Notes: a model not told the origin generated them from the sequence alone. DNA of 46,865 nucleotides from Fibrobacter succinogenes (GCA_902800345.1 CADCDO010000017.1:1-46865); one strand, 5' to 3'; counted from the first letter of the stretch, positions 1 through 6,927 are shown. Numbers and translations: made by a program.

Positions 1-123
1 GTCCTTGTTCGTCTGGAGGATGATAAATTGTCCTGCCTTACGTTCTTGCGCGATCAGCGGGGCGTGGACGCGGAATTGGAATACCGCGGGAGATAACTGT
101 TTTTTAAAGAGAATCTTTGCCAT
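1..123 (-). CDS. Sulfide/dihydroorotate dehydrogenase-like FAD/NAD-binding protein, 5' end only (NfnA/SudB-type)
   Basis: Only the first 41 codons are in the window; the gene runs off the left edge. The peptide begins MAKILFKKQLSPAVFQFRV and continues with APLIA..AGQFIIL. This matches the opening beta-strands and the flavin-binding entry (..KPGQFVIL..) of the small FNR-like subunit that pairs with a GltD-like subunit in NADH-dependent ferredoxin:NADP oxidoreductase. The family is recognised from this pattern only; the NAD-binding half and the Fe-S ligands lie outside the window. A TATATT element (134-139 read on the minus strand) sits 10 nt before the ATG. The gene is divergent from an Rrf2 regulator, which suggests redox or Fe-S-responsive control. 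Confidence 0.7.
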   Translation of the reverse strand, partial: MAKILFKKQLSPAVFQFRVHAPLIAQERKAGQFIILQTNKD

Positions 124-302
124 AATGCGTGGCAATATAGAAAATTTTTCTCGCCAACCATAGTAAAAAAGTATGTAAAGAGCACTTTATTACACGTCTT
201 TTCAGGCAAACAACTTGACGGATTCTTTCGAAACAGCCAACTATAGTTATAGGTTTTATCAATAAATAATGTATATTTCAACCGTAAAGGGGTCATGAAA
301 CC
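124..302. promoter_or_regulatory. Divergent promoter region between flavoprotein and Rrf2 genes
   Basis: The spacer is AT-rich. Minus-strand TATATT (134-139) is a plausible -10 for the flavoprotein gene. On the plus strand TATATT (272-277) lies 25 nt before the Rrf2 start, and TTGACG (215-220) is also present but at poor spacing from it. No clear Rrf2 operator dyad was identified by eye. Confidence 0.4.
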
Positions 303-725
303 ATGAGAGTATCTACGAAAGGTCGATACGCTGTCCGCGTTATAATTGATATGGCAGAAAACGGAGAAACAGAATTCCACCCGTTGCACAATTTGGCAGA
401 ACGTCAAAAACTATCTGAAAAATACCTCGAAGCTATTCTCGGAACTCTCGTCAAACACAAAATTCTCGAAGGCGCCCGCGGCAAAGGCGGCGGCTACAAA
501 CTCGCCAAACCCGCCGCAAAGCTCACCGTCTGGGAAATCTTGAACGTCATCGAAACCTCGATGGGGCCCGTGGAATGTGTCGATAACGGCAAAAGCGGCT
601 GCGACCGTGCGGACATCTGCCCCACGCTCCCCATGTGGAAAACTCTCGAAGGAATCATCCACGACTACTTCTCCGGAATCACCATCGAGCAACTCGTGAG
701 AAGAAAGCCGATTAAAATAAAGTAG
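303..725 (+). CDS. Rrf2 family transcriptional regulator with IscR-like cysteines
   Basis: The 140-residue protein has the complete Rrf2 fold. The start MRVSTKGRYAVRVIIDMA, a winged helix with the GxGGGYKLAKP wing (about residues 60-70), and the dimerisation helix are all visible. Three cysteines at 92, 100 and 106, inside ECVDNGKSGC and ADICP, match the spacing of the [2Fe-2S] ligands of IscR and RsrR closely, so the protein probably senses Fe-S status or redox state. The start is supported by AAAGGGG about 10 nt upstream. It is divergent from the flavoprotein gene ending at position 1. Regulation of that gene and of itself from the 124-302 spacer is inferred. Confidence 0.93.
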   Translation: MRVSTKGRYAVRVIIDMAENGETEFHPLHNLAERQKLSEKYLEAILGTLVKHKILEGARGKGGGYKLAKPAAKLTVWEILNVIETSMGPVECVDNGKSGCDRADICPTLPMWKTLEGIIHDYFSGITIEQLVRRKPIKIK

Positions 726-731
726 TGGTTT

Positions 732-1364
732 TTACTTCGCGTAGCCCACAGGATTGTTCAACAGCGGGGTTTCCGCATCGGACAGTTTCAACAACTTCTT
801 TATAGCCGGAATGTCCATCGTCATGCGTGGACGCGTGACAAAGCCCGCACCAGAACAGAATAAATTCACATTCTCACTTACGATACCCGCATCAATCGCC
901 ATCGCCAGTTTCGCATGCGTATCGCTGCTCCCGAACTTCTTTTCGTCAGCTACAATCAAAAGGCTCACCGGAGCCGTTTTCGCCCAATCCTGACGGTCTG
1001 CAATTAATCCGCGATGGTCGCCCTTTGCCACCTGTTTCAGGGAATTTTCTTTGTTCAAATATTCAGAAACGCCCTTCGCCGTAAATACGAACACGCGAAT
1101 TTCCTGGAAGTTGCGCGCTGTGGGCGACGTGATTTTCCCTTCGGAGGGGCGGTTCACACCGATAGCCGCGAAGAGCAAGTTCGACAAATCCTGATCGCTC
1201 AGCATCTTGTCGCTGAACTCGGTTCCCGAACTGCGGCTCCAAAGAGCCTCCATCACGTTCTTGCCGAGAGACTTGGCCGGTGCCGGAAGTTTTTGGACCT
1301 GTGCCATGGAAAGAGCACTGCAAAGCAGCGTCGTCAAAAGCATAAAGACAATTTGTTTTTTCAT
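732..1364 (-). CDS. Secreted SagB-type nitroreductase family protein
   Basis: The chosen start gives a 210-residue protein with a signal peptide (MKKQIVFMLLTTLLCSALSMA). Upstream AAGGGG supports this start over an in-frame ATG 69 nt earlier. The mature part reads LWSRSSGTEFSDKMLSDQDL and then NLLFAAIGVNRP, the Arg-Ser-Ser/Arg-x-F and LSxxxLSxLLxAAxG..R pattern of SagB/ThcOx flavin nitroreductases. The C-terminal segment with AMAIDAGIVSENVNLFCSGAG also fits FMN-dependent members. The substrate is unknown. It converges on the Rrf2 gene (6 bp apart) with no obvious terminator between. Export of a nitroreductase is unusual but recurrent in Bacteroidota-like genomes. Confidence 0.85.
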   Translation of the reverse strand: MKKQIVFMLLTTLLCSALSMAQVQKLPAPAKSLGKNVMEALWSRSSGTEFSDKMLSDQDLSNLLFAAIGVNRPSEGKITSPTARNFQEIRVFVFTAKGVSEYLNKENSLKQVAKGDHRGLIADRQDWAKTAPVSLLIVADEKKFGSSDTHAKLAMAIDAGIVSENVNLFCSGAGFVTRPRMTMDIPAIKKLLKLSDAETPLLNNPVGYAK

Positions 1365-1404
1365 AGGAATCCCCTTGCTGAATAAAAGAAAGATAATCAA
1401 AAAA

Positions 1405-1500
1405 TTATTGAGGAAAAAACAGCGCCATCCCAATTACGCCTTCAGGCATGAAGTCCACAAACGCTTCGACGATTTCGGCGTTGATTTCGTCGAGAGGCAC
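1405..1500 (-). pseudogene. Possible remnant of an antitoxin-tail gene (PLDEINAEI motif)
   Basis: A 31-codon GTG-started frame reads VPLDEINAEIVEAFVDFMPEG. The DEINAEI core matches the C-terminal tail of RelB/DinJ-like antitoxins and the TLNEINAEIAAAR tail of the small gene at 4707-4859. It overlaps the sequence immediately upstream of the nitroreductase gene and lacks an N-terminal DNA-binding part. It is most likely a degraded fragment; translation is doubtful. Confidence 0.3.
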
Positions 1501-1521
1501 TTTTTTTCATACTATTTTCCT

Positions 1522-2985
1522 TTAGTTGGTTGATTTGCTCTTATTTAGGATTTTCCAGCAACCTCCAAAATCCCCGCCGTTTCGAACAATAATCTTTTGT
1601 TTTTTCAGTTTGTTGATGTGCTTTTGCACTGCAGATGGCGACACTCCAACAAGTTCAGAAAGTCTCACCCTGCTTATTGACGGATCTTTTGCAATTGCTT
1701 TCAGAATGGCAATAGTTGTATCATTTCCCGCTGTCTGACCACCTGTCTGACCACCCGTCTGACCACCCGTCTGACCACCCGCCTTTCTATTTTCGTCACA
1801 TGACGACACCAACTTAGCTTTCAACACAAAATCATACTGTTTATATTCTGGAGCGGGGTTTCCGGCCGCTTCCATCTCGCGAAACATACGGTCAACCCCT
1901 TCGCCGAATTCTTTGACCAATTCATATTCATGCATAAATTGAGCGATTTTAGGATTCCTAGAAAAATGAATATGTCGGATATTATTTATTCGAACCATCC
2001 CCGGAAGCAATCCGGGGCTTTCTACAACAAGATGATGATCGAATATCTTCACGATGATATCCGTACCCATAATGCTGTAGTCACGATGAACAACGGCATT
2101 GACTAAAAGTTCTGTCCAACAGAATTCTGGATATTGCGGAATGGTTACAAACCGAGCCCCTTCACCTAAGAACGAACGTTCTTTTATTTGCGTCGAAATG
2201 AATTTCAGAGAATTTTGCACAATATCAAGTAATTTCCCGCCAAATTCCACATCTTTCACAACATTCATCTCGCGACCAAATCGCTCTTCGTCACCATCAA
2301 ACCGGACTATACGAACTCTCGCTCGCGGGAAAAACTTTTGCGGATATTTTCCGAATAAAAGAATTGCGGCACTAGACACCTTCTCTTCCCCGTCAATAAT
2401 TTTTATAAACTCCTTATTGGTTCGCAAATAGATTTCGGGCTTTTTTGCAAAGCCTATCTTACGGCAATATTCTGAGACAAACTTTAAATCGATATCACAA
2501 ATACTAGCTCCATACACCGGAGTGTCCTCAAAAAATCTTTTTCCCTTGGCGTATAGTAACTGAACCCTTTGATCAAAATTCATCTTCTTGGATTTATCAC
2601 CTACTCGATAAAAGCATTCATCGGCTTGATTTGTGTGTAAGTCAGCACTTTGCAAAACATGCATCAAAAGAATTCGATTTTCTTTATTTTGAAAATCTCT
2701 GCAATTTATAAATTCCGTTTCGACTTCTACAGATGGAACGCAATAATCAAAAGGGACCCGTAACAATTCATTTAAATGTTTTTGATTGTGGTTTATTCCA
2801 GTTATCCTTCCATCATCTTCTATGCCAATTGCAACATCTCCTCCGTCAGCATTAGCAAAAGCCACAATGATATTAGCAAGGCTTTTCGTTTCAATCAAGA
2901 AACTCTTTCTGTCAAAAATCTGGTTTTCTGTTGCCAGAACAAGTGATTTTATCTTGCTTAATCCTTGCGATGTTTTTTTAGCCAT
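1522..2985 (-). CDS. AlbA_2 (Schlafen-like) DNA-binding / ATP-binding protein with C-terminal winged helix
   Basis: The start used is the second ATG (MAKKTSQ), because GGAGG lies 5 nt before it; the 5'-proximal ATG actually contains that ribosome-binding site. The 487-residue protein opens with the AlbA_2 signature (residues ~22-62: FDRKSFL..ANIIVAFANADGGD, IGIEDDGRITG). The middle resembles the RecG-like ATPase C-terminal domain (LLVNAVVHRDY.., VESPGLLP). A GGQT x4 linker (12-nt tandem repeats, about 1732-1783) precedes a helix-turn-helix (RLSELVGVSPSAVQKHINKL). Such proteins are common in genomic islands and are proposed regulators or defence-linked NTPases; the function is unproven. It shares its whole leader with the DUF1016 gene at 4906. 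Confidence 0.88.
   Translation of the reverse strand: MAKKTSQGLSKIKSLVLATENQIFDRKSFLIETKSLANIIVAFANADGGDVAIGIEDDGRITGINHNQKHLNELLRVPFDYCVPSVEVETEFINCRDFQNKENRILLMHVLQSADLHTNQADECFYRVGDKSKKMNFDQRVQLLYAKGKRFFEDTPVYGASICDIDLKFVSEYCRKIGFAKKPEIYLRTNKEFIKIIDGEEKVSSAAILLFGKYPQKFFPRARVRIVRFDGDEERFGREMNVVKDVEFGGKLLDIVQNSLKFISTQIKERSFLGEGARFVTIPQYPEFCWTELLVNAVVHRDYSIMGTDIIVKIFDHHLVVESPGLLPGMVRINNIRHIHFSRNPKIAQFMHEYELVKEFGEGVDRMFREMEAAGNPAPEYKQYDFVLKAKLVSSCDENRKAGGQTGGQTGGQTGGQTAGNDTTIAILKAIAKDPSISRVRLSELVGVSPSAVQKHINKLKKQKIIVRNGGDFGGCWKILNKSKSTN
1732..1783 (-). repeat. 12-bp tandem repeat encoding (GGQT)n
   Basis: Four near-identical units of the type TGACCACCCGTC (plus strand) encode Gly-Gly-Gln-Thr repeats in the hinge between the ATPase-like part and the C-terminal winged helix of the AlbA_2 protein. 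The unit is a multiple of three, so copy-number slippage changes linker length without breaking the frame. Confidence 0.85.
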
Positions 2986-3018
2986 ATTAGCCTCCATGTG
3001 GTCACAATTTGCGACCGA

Positions 3019-3132
3019 TTGATGTTAGAGGCGTCTCCTTATTCCAAAATCAAGGAATAAAAAAAGACGCATTTCTCCATTAGACGGAGAAACACGTCGG
3101 GCATTAATGTACCTAATATTCAGAAAATTGGC
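3019..3132 (-). promoter_or_regulatory. Leader repeat copy 1 (structured 5' region of AlbA_2 gene)
   Basis: This block is nearly identical to 6000-6114, and both lie about 35 nt upstream of an ATGGAGG start region. Read on the minus strand it contains hairpin 1 (3066-3098; arms GACG..TTTCTCC / GGAGAAA..CGTC, 7-nt loop) followed by a T-tract, so it looks like an intrinsic terminator or attenuator. Hairpin 2 follows (TTATTCC / GGAATAA), and its outer flanks (GCGTC / GACGC) could pair instead of the hairpin 1 arm. The outer sequence resumes on the far side of the IS110 element at about 4424. Confidence 0.6.
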
Positions 3133-3194
3133 ACAAATGCGTAAGGCGAGAGTCGCAGCCATGCTTGCATGGATATGACATACTGTATTAAATG

Positions 3195-4160
3195 TCAAGA
3201 GGCTTTTGTACAAAAATTTGGTACATAGGCCTCTTTTTTCGTAAGGACTGCATAAAGTTGTCGAAGCAGCTTGTTCGCCACTGCAATCAAGGCTACTTTG
3301 CTAGGCTTGCCCGATTCCTTCAATCGTGTATAGAATGACCTGCAATCAGGATTGTATTTTATCGCGACGACAGCACACATATAGAATTGCCCTCGCAGCC
3401 TTGTGCAGCCCATTCTCGAAATACTTCCGTTTTTATGGATGCTTGTCCCTGATTGTGCATTCCGTGGAGTCAGGCCTATCCAGGAAATCAGGCTTCTGGA
3501 ACTGCCAAACCTTTCGATGTTCCCAACGTGTGTGAAAAACTTCAGCGATGTTTCCAGACCGATCCCGGGAATGGAACATGCCAAGGCGATTTCTTCTTTC
3601 TTGCCGGTCTCGACCATTTCAAGTTGTCTGTTCCTGGCTTTTTCCATGAGGGCTTCCAGACTGGATATTGTTTTCTTGATGATGGAAACGGCCTGGTCGT
3701 CTCGTAAATTGACCTGGGTTAGCGAATGCAGTATGTTCTTGCTTTGACGGATCTGTTTCTGCAAGTTGTCTATAACGGCATCAAGATGCTTGAGCCTTAT
3801 TTCGTCGTCTGTCGGGCATGTCCAGCAATCGGTATTCTTTTCCGCTGCGAATTTCGCTATCGAATAGGCGTCGGCCCTGTCGTTCTTGCAACGCCTGAGG
3901 TCGCTTTGCATATGCATTTTCACGGCAAATGGGTTCAAGACAGCAACCGGATTTCCGCGGCTGGATAGGTATCTGGCACAGTTCAGGTGATATTCTCCTG
4001 TAGCTTCCATCGCAAAACGGGACTCAGCCGGCACTTCGTTCAGAAGACGTTTGAAACCGTTGGAACTATTTTCCAACTTCAGATGATTCTTCTTGCCGTC
4101 CATAATCCAGGCTGCGTCGAAAGTGTCCTTGGAGATGTCAATGCCGACCCATGTTTCCAT
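3195..4160 (-). CDS. IS110 family transposase (DEDD recombinase)
   Basis: The protein has 321 residues and is full length for the family. The N-terminal DEDD/RuvC-like domain begins WVGIDISKDTFDAAW, continues with AMEATGEYH and NPFAVKMHMQSDLRRCKNDRADA, supplying the acidic catalytic residues. The C-terminal transposase_20 domain has CSIPGIGLETSLKFFTHVGN and SLISWIGLTPRNAQSG, with the conserved serine region. IS110 recombinases excise a circular intermediate and are guided by a bridge RNA from the non-coding end. It appears intact and possibly active. Confidence 0.95.
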   Translation of the reverse strand: METWVGIDISKDTFDAAWIMDGKKNHLKLENSSNGFKRLLNEVPAESRFAMEATGEYHLNCARYLSSRGNPVAVLNPFAVKMHMQSDLRRCKNDRADAYSIAKFAAEKNTDCWTCPTDDEIRLKHLDAVIDNLQKQIRQSKNILHSLTQVNLRDDQAVSIIKKTISSLEALMEKARNRQLEMVETGKKEEIALACSIPGIGLETSLKFFTHVGNIERFGSSRSLISWIGLTPRNAQSGTSIHKNGSISRMGCTRLRGQFYMCAVVAIKYNPDCRSFYTRLKESGKPSKVALIAVANKLLRQLYAVLTKKEAYVPNFCTKAS

Positions 4161-4192
4161 TTTAAGATTCCTTTGCTATATTGTTAACGGGT

Positions 4193-4372
4193 AATCACCC
4201 CACGCCCCATTGTCCAAAGGTATTCGGCATCTGCGTTTTGCCAGCATACTTGTTCGGGGTCCTGGGTTGAGGGAGATGGGTCCCAATGTCATACACTGCG
4301 TCTAGCGCTACCGAGCCGACGGGTTGCCCATCTCCTACCCATTTCTAAAAATAGACTAATGAAGGGGTGATT
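4193..4372 (-). ncRNA. Candidate IS110 bridge RNA region
   Basis: This is the non-coding segment upstream of the transposase start. It is bracketed by a perfect 9-bp inverted repeat (AATCACCCC 4193-4201 / GGGGTGATT 4364-4372). It contains a second perfect 9-bp stem (GGAGATGGG 4272-4280 / CCCATCTCC 4327-4335) around a 46-nt internal loop. The ~180-nt span and the large loop-bearing stems fit bridge RNAs of the IS110 group, which lie 5' of the transposase. The guide segments are not assigned. Confidence 0.55.
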
Positions 4373-4448
4373 TTCGTCCTTTTTAAATATAGGACCGAGC
4401 CTAGCATTTGGCGCTTGCGCAACGGGGGCAAGAAAACTTTACAAGAGG

Positions 4449-4638
4449 AACTTGTAAGCAATCCTTACAAGTTGGGAACCACGAAAGGGTGAACTTATGT
4501 TCTCCCTCTATTTCGTAAACACCGTTTCCGAAATTCGGAGAAGTCCAAATCGTTCGCCAATGGCGAACGATTTATAAAATGAATCCAGCTTAATGTGAAA
4601 TTTGGGGTATCCGAGATTTGACAATCACCGTCTGTCAA
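4449..4638. repeat. Palindrome-dense intergenic segment
   Basis: It contains four perfect inverted repeats: AACTTGTAAG-N5-CTTACAAGTT (4449-4473), TCCGAA-N1-TTCGGA (4527-4539), AAATCGTTCGCCA-N1-TGGCGAACGATTT (4547-4573) and ATTTGACA-N9-TGTCAAAT (4614-4638). The minus strand also shows an FTLSW peptide twice, as in DUF1016 proteins, so the DNA may partly derive from a decayed DUF1016 gene. No intact gene is seen in 4424-4706. Confidence 0.6.
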
Positions 4639-4706
4639 ATTGCTGTATATTTTCCCAGCCATTTCACCGGATTGGGTGGTATTGGGTAGTTTATTGGGTA
4701 AATCCT

Positions 4707-4859
4707 TCACTTCCCGCTCCTGGCTGCGGCGATCTCGGCGTTGATTTCGTTGAGCGTCATGTCTGCAGCAGGGCCGCGCTGGGCCTGCCTGCGCAATTCC
4801 AAGAAGGCATTCCATCCAGTATTATCTTTCTTGTTCTCTTCTTCTGATTTTTTCTTCAT
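4707..4859 (-). CDS. Small acidic/basic protein with antitoxin-like C-terminal tail
   Basis: A 50-residue frame with a GGAG ribosome site 8 nt upstream starts MKKKSEEENKKDNTGWNAFL, continues with ELRRQAQRGPAADMTL, and ends NEINAEIAAARSGK. The TLNEINAEIAAAR tail resembles the toxin-neutralising tail of RelB/DinJ-like antitoxins, and the W-x-A-F-L-E-L-R-R segment precedes that tail in many of them. No N-terminal ribbon-helix-helix and no adjacent toxin are visible, so it is either an orphan antitoxin tail or a small protein of its own. Confidence 0.55.
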   Translation of the reverse strand: MKKKSEEENKKDNTGWNAFLELRRQAQRGPAADMTLNEINAEIAAARSGK

Positions 4860-4905
4860 TGTATTTCTCCATTAGTTGCTTGAAGGGCGCATCTTCACAA
4901 TACTC

Positions 4906-5967
4906 TTATCTTGCATTTTCAAATTCATTTACCCATTCCTTGACTTTCGCCTGCAAGAGTTTCTTGTCCGGCAGGTACAGCTCATAGGCGGAGGCGTAAA
5001 TATTCGCATCTTCGGGCAAAGTCAACTTCACAAGGGTATCCTTCTTCTCCTTGCAAAGCAGAATGCCGATAGTCGGCTTTTCAAAATCCTGCTTTACATA
5101 GCGGTCGTAATAGTTTACGTACATCTGCATCTGGCCGAGGTCCTGGTGCGTCAACTTGTCGACCTTCAAGTCAACGAGCACATAGCACTGCAACAGTCGA
5201 TTGTACAAGACCAAGTCCACGTAGTAATCGTCTTCGTCAAAAGAGAATCGCTTCTGACGCGCTTCGAATAGGAAGCCCTTTCCCAGTTCCAGCAGGAATT
5301 CCTGCAACTTGCCGATGATTGCGGATTCCAGGTTCGATTCCGAATACGATGCATCCGGTTTCAAGCCGACAAATTCCAGCGTCACCGGATTCTTGATGAT
5401 ATCCTCCGGTTTTTCCACAACATTGCCAACTCGCGACAGGCGGGCGACCTGCTCCTTGTCCCGGCTCAGCGCAAGACGTTCGTACAGGCTTGAACCATAC
5501 TGCCGCTGCAACTCGCGAACAGACCAGTTCCCGGAAGTGGCCTCAATTTCGTAAAAGCGTCGCTCGTCGGCATTCTTGATGCGCATGAGAACCAGGTAAT
5601 GGGACCACGAAAGGGTAAAATCGGGCAAAACTTCAGATTGGGGCAACACTGTTGCCCCAATTTGCTGGGGACAATAAATACGATAAAAGAAGCGGCAACG
5701 CTTGAGCGTATCAACAGTCCAGCCGCCTTCATAGCGCGCAATCAGTCGTTCAGAAAGATTCAACAGAATCTGCTTACCATATTCCGCTCGATACAGACCT
5801 TTTTGCTCATCTTCTACGATTAATCGCCCAATCTGGTACTTCGTGTAAACCTCGGCGACATTCATTGCCGTGGCCACACGCACGCGGGCCTGCTCAATCA
5901 AGTTCGACACCTTGTTGAACAACGATTCCACCGCTTTTGCGGGGACATTCTCTTTCTTTTTAGCCAT
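4906..5967 (-). CDS. DUF1016 / YhcG-type PD-(D/E)XK nuclease
   Basis: Using the ATG behind GGAGG (MAKKKENVPA), the protein has 353 residues. The N-terminal DUF1016_N part covers ~10-165 (VYTKYQIGRLIVEDEQ.., RFFYRIYC.., PDFTLSWSHYLVLMRI). The C-terminal nuclease part holds GFLFEARQKRFSFDEDDYYVDL, YVLVDLKVDKLTHQDLGQM and PTIGILLCKEK. D in the YVDL strand and the D-x-K of VDLKV fit the PD-(D/E)XK motif. The family is widespread in mobile and defence islands (YhcG); the target is unknown. It shares its leader with the AlbA_2 gene. Confidence 0.92.
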   Translation of the reverse strand: MAKKKENVPAKAVESLFNKVSNLIEQARVRVATAMNVAEVYTKYQIGRLIVEDEQKGLYRAEYGKQILLNLSERLIARYEGGWTVDTLKRCRFFYRIYCPQQIGATVLPQSEVLPDFTLSWSHYLVLMRIKNADERRFYEIEATSGNWSVRELQRQYGSSLYERLALSRDKEQVARLSRVGNVVEKPEDIIKNPVTLEFVGLKPDASYSESNLESAIIGKLQEFLLELGKGFLFEARQKRFSFDEDDYYVDLVLYNRLLQCYVLVDLKVDKLTHQDLGQMQMYVNYYDRYVKQDFEKPTIGILLCKEKKDTLVKLTLPEDANIYASAYELYLPDKKLLQAKVKEWVNEFENAR

Positions 5968-5999
5968 TTTAGCCTCCATTTGCCGCATATTGTGGCTTG

Positions 6000-6140
6000 T
6001 TGATGTTAGAGGCGTCCCCTTTATCCCGAAAATCGAAATAAAAAAAAGACGCATTTCTCCATTAGACGGAGAAACACGTCGGGCATTAATGTACCTAATA
6101 TTCAGAATCTTGGCTAGGGGAGCAAGAAAATTTTACAAGG
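6000..6140 (-). promoter_or_regulatory. Leader repeat copy 2 (structured 5' region of DUF1016 gene)
   Basis: This is the uninterrupted copy of the leader element at 3019-3132/4424-4445. Hairpin 1 is at 6048-6080 with the same GACG..TTTCTCC / GGAGAAA..CGTC arms and a following T-tract on the minus strand. Hairpin 2 differs in sequence from copy 1, yet in minus-strand RNA it still pairs (UUUAUUUCG / CGGGAUAAA, using G-U pairs). That is what selection on an RNA structure would produce. Confidence 0.6.
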
Positions 6141-6300
6141 CGTTCCCCGGCTCGGTTGGCCCCTGCCACCCTTCGTCGGGTCGGGCTATATCGCAAGGCG
6201 CCCCGTGCGCGCCTACGGCACCCCCGCGCCGCTCTTGCAACGGAGCCGCGCAAGCGCGTCTCCGCCCTAAGGGGTCACTATCCCTAACGCGAATAGCTTA
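6133..6300. other. GC-rich, hairpin-rich intergenic block of unknown nature
   Basis: The block is much richer in G+C than its flanks and has no credible reading frame. It includes a hairpin CGGAG..GCGC-AA-GCGC..CTCCG at 6241-6264 and ends AAGGGGTCACTATCCCTAACG. It resembles repetitive intergenic elements found beside acquired genes. It is not rRNA or tRNA as far as can be judged by eye. Confidence 0.4.
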
Positions 6301-6353
6301 GCGACACTGTTACCTCTCATTATCTTTTTTTGTGGGATACAAAATTTCATAAC

Positions 6354-6372
6354 GTGCACTATATGGCGTGGC
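6354..6372 (+). repeat. 19-bp direct repeat, left copy
   Basis: GTGCACTATATGGCGTGGC matches GTGCCCTATATGGCGTGGC at 9103-9121 in 18 of 19 positions. The two copies bracket the XRE-DUF2075 gene pair. Each also lies 54-83 nt upstream of a start codon, so a shared promoter/operator element is the alternative. Confidence 0.65.
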
Positions 6373-6426
6373 TAAATGTTGCGCTATTTATATGTTTTCT
6401 GGGAACCTCTCACAATCGTTTATTAT

Positions 6427-6924
6427 ATGTCCCTACAGCAGAACATCGGCGTGGCCCTCAGGGCGTTGCGTGCGCAAAAAGGCGTCTCGCAAGAAAGACT
6501 GGCACTCGAAACCGGCATTGGCCGGCGCTACATGAGTGACATCGAGAACGGACGCAGGAATGTCTCTCTCGAAATCATCGAGAAGATTGCCACATACTTT
6601 GAGATGAGCGCGAGCGAACTCGTTGGGAGGATCGAGACTGCCGATTGCCCGCCCCTCACGCTGAACGGACTCAAGGATTACCTCTGCGAGCGCGGCTACG
6701 AAGATGCCGTGGTACTCGAAAGCCCCGACTACCTTGGCGCAATTGTTGGCGTAAGTGAAGATGGTCGCGTCATCTACGACTACGAGAAAATGGCGCAGTG
6801 CCTGATGGAAACCGACGGCATGGACTACGAAGAAGCGACTGAATTCATCGACTTCAACACCCTCGGGGCGCTGCCCTGCATGGGCGAGAAAAGACCGATA
6901 ATTTTGAATAAGATTGAGGGGTGA
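6427..6924 (+). CDS. XRE-type HTH regulator with conserved C-terminal domain, partner of DUF2075 protein
   Basis: The start MSLQQNIGVALRALR gives 165 residues. The helix-turn-helix spans ~8-62 (KGVSQERLALETGIGRRYMS, then DIENGRRNVSLEIIEKIA), a standard Cro/CI fold. The C-terminal ~90 residues (VIYDYEKMAQCLMETDGM.., EEATEFIDFNTLGALP) form a small conserved domain that I know only from proteins of unknown function. No strong ribosome site precedes the ATG. The stop is 3 nt before the GTG of the DUF2075 gene, so the two are cotranscribed and this protein likely controls or modulates that enzyme. Confidence 0.88.
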   Translation: MSLQQNIGVALRALRAQKGVSQERLALETGIGRRYMSDIENGRRNVSLEIIEKIATYFEMSASELVGRIETADCPPLTLNGLKDYLCERGYEDAVVLESPDYLGAIVGVSEDGRVIYDYEKMAQCLMETDGMDYEEATEFIDFNTLGALPCMGEKRPIILNKIEG

Positions 6925-6927
6925 TTT

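Larger units (their letters stand above)
3133..4423 (-). mobile_element. IS110-family insertion sequence (approximate ends)
   Basis: The element carries one transposase gene and a long non-coding 5' end, without terminal inverted repeats, as is usual for IS110. The ends are estimated by comparison with the uninterrupted leader repeat. Copy 1 stops matching after TTGGC at 3132, and the matching sequence GGGGGCAAGAAAACTTTACA resumes at about 4424. TTGGC also occurs at 4408-4412, so exact boundaries within 15-60 bp are uncertain. Confidence 0.75.

Noticed and set aside
4495..4815. 106-codon minus-strand frame containing PNFTLSWIHFI
   Set aside because: Only a short DUF1016-like peptide is visible and the rest is out of frame with the better-supported small gene at 4707-4859. 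It is treated as debris.
3000..6300. Integron attC sites (GTTAGAG and CCCTAAC near repeats)
   Set aside because: The boxes deviate from GTTRRRY/RYYYAAC, there is no integrase, and the repeats lie upstream of genes rather than after them.
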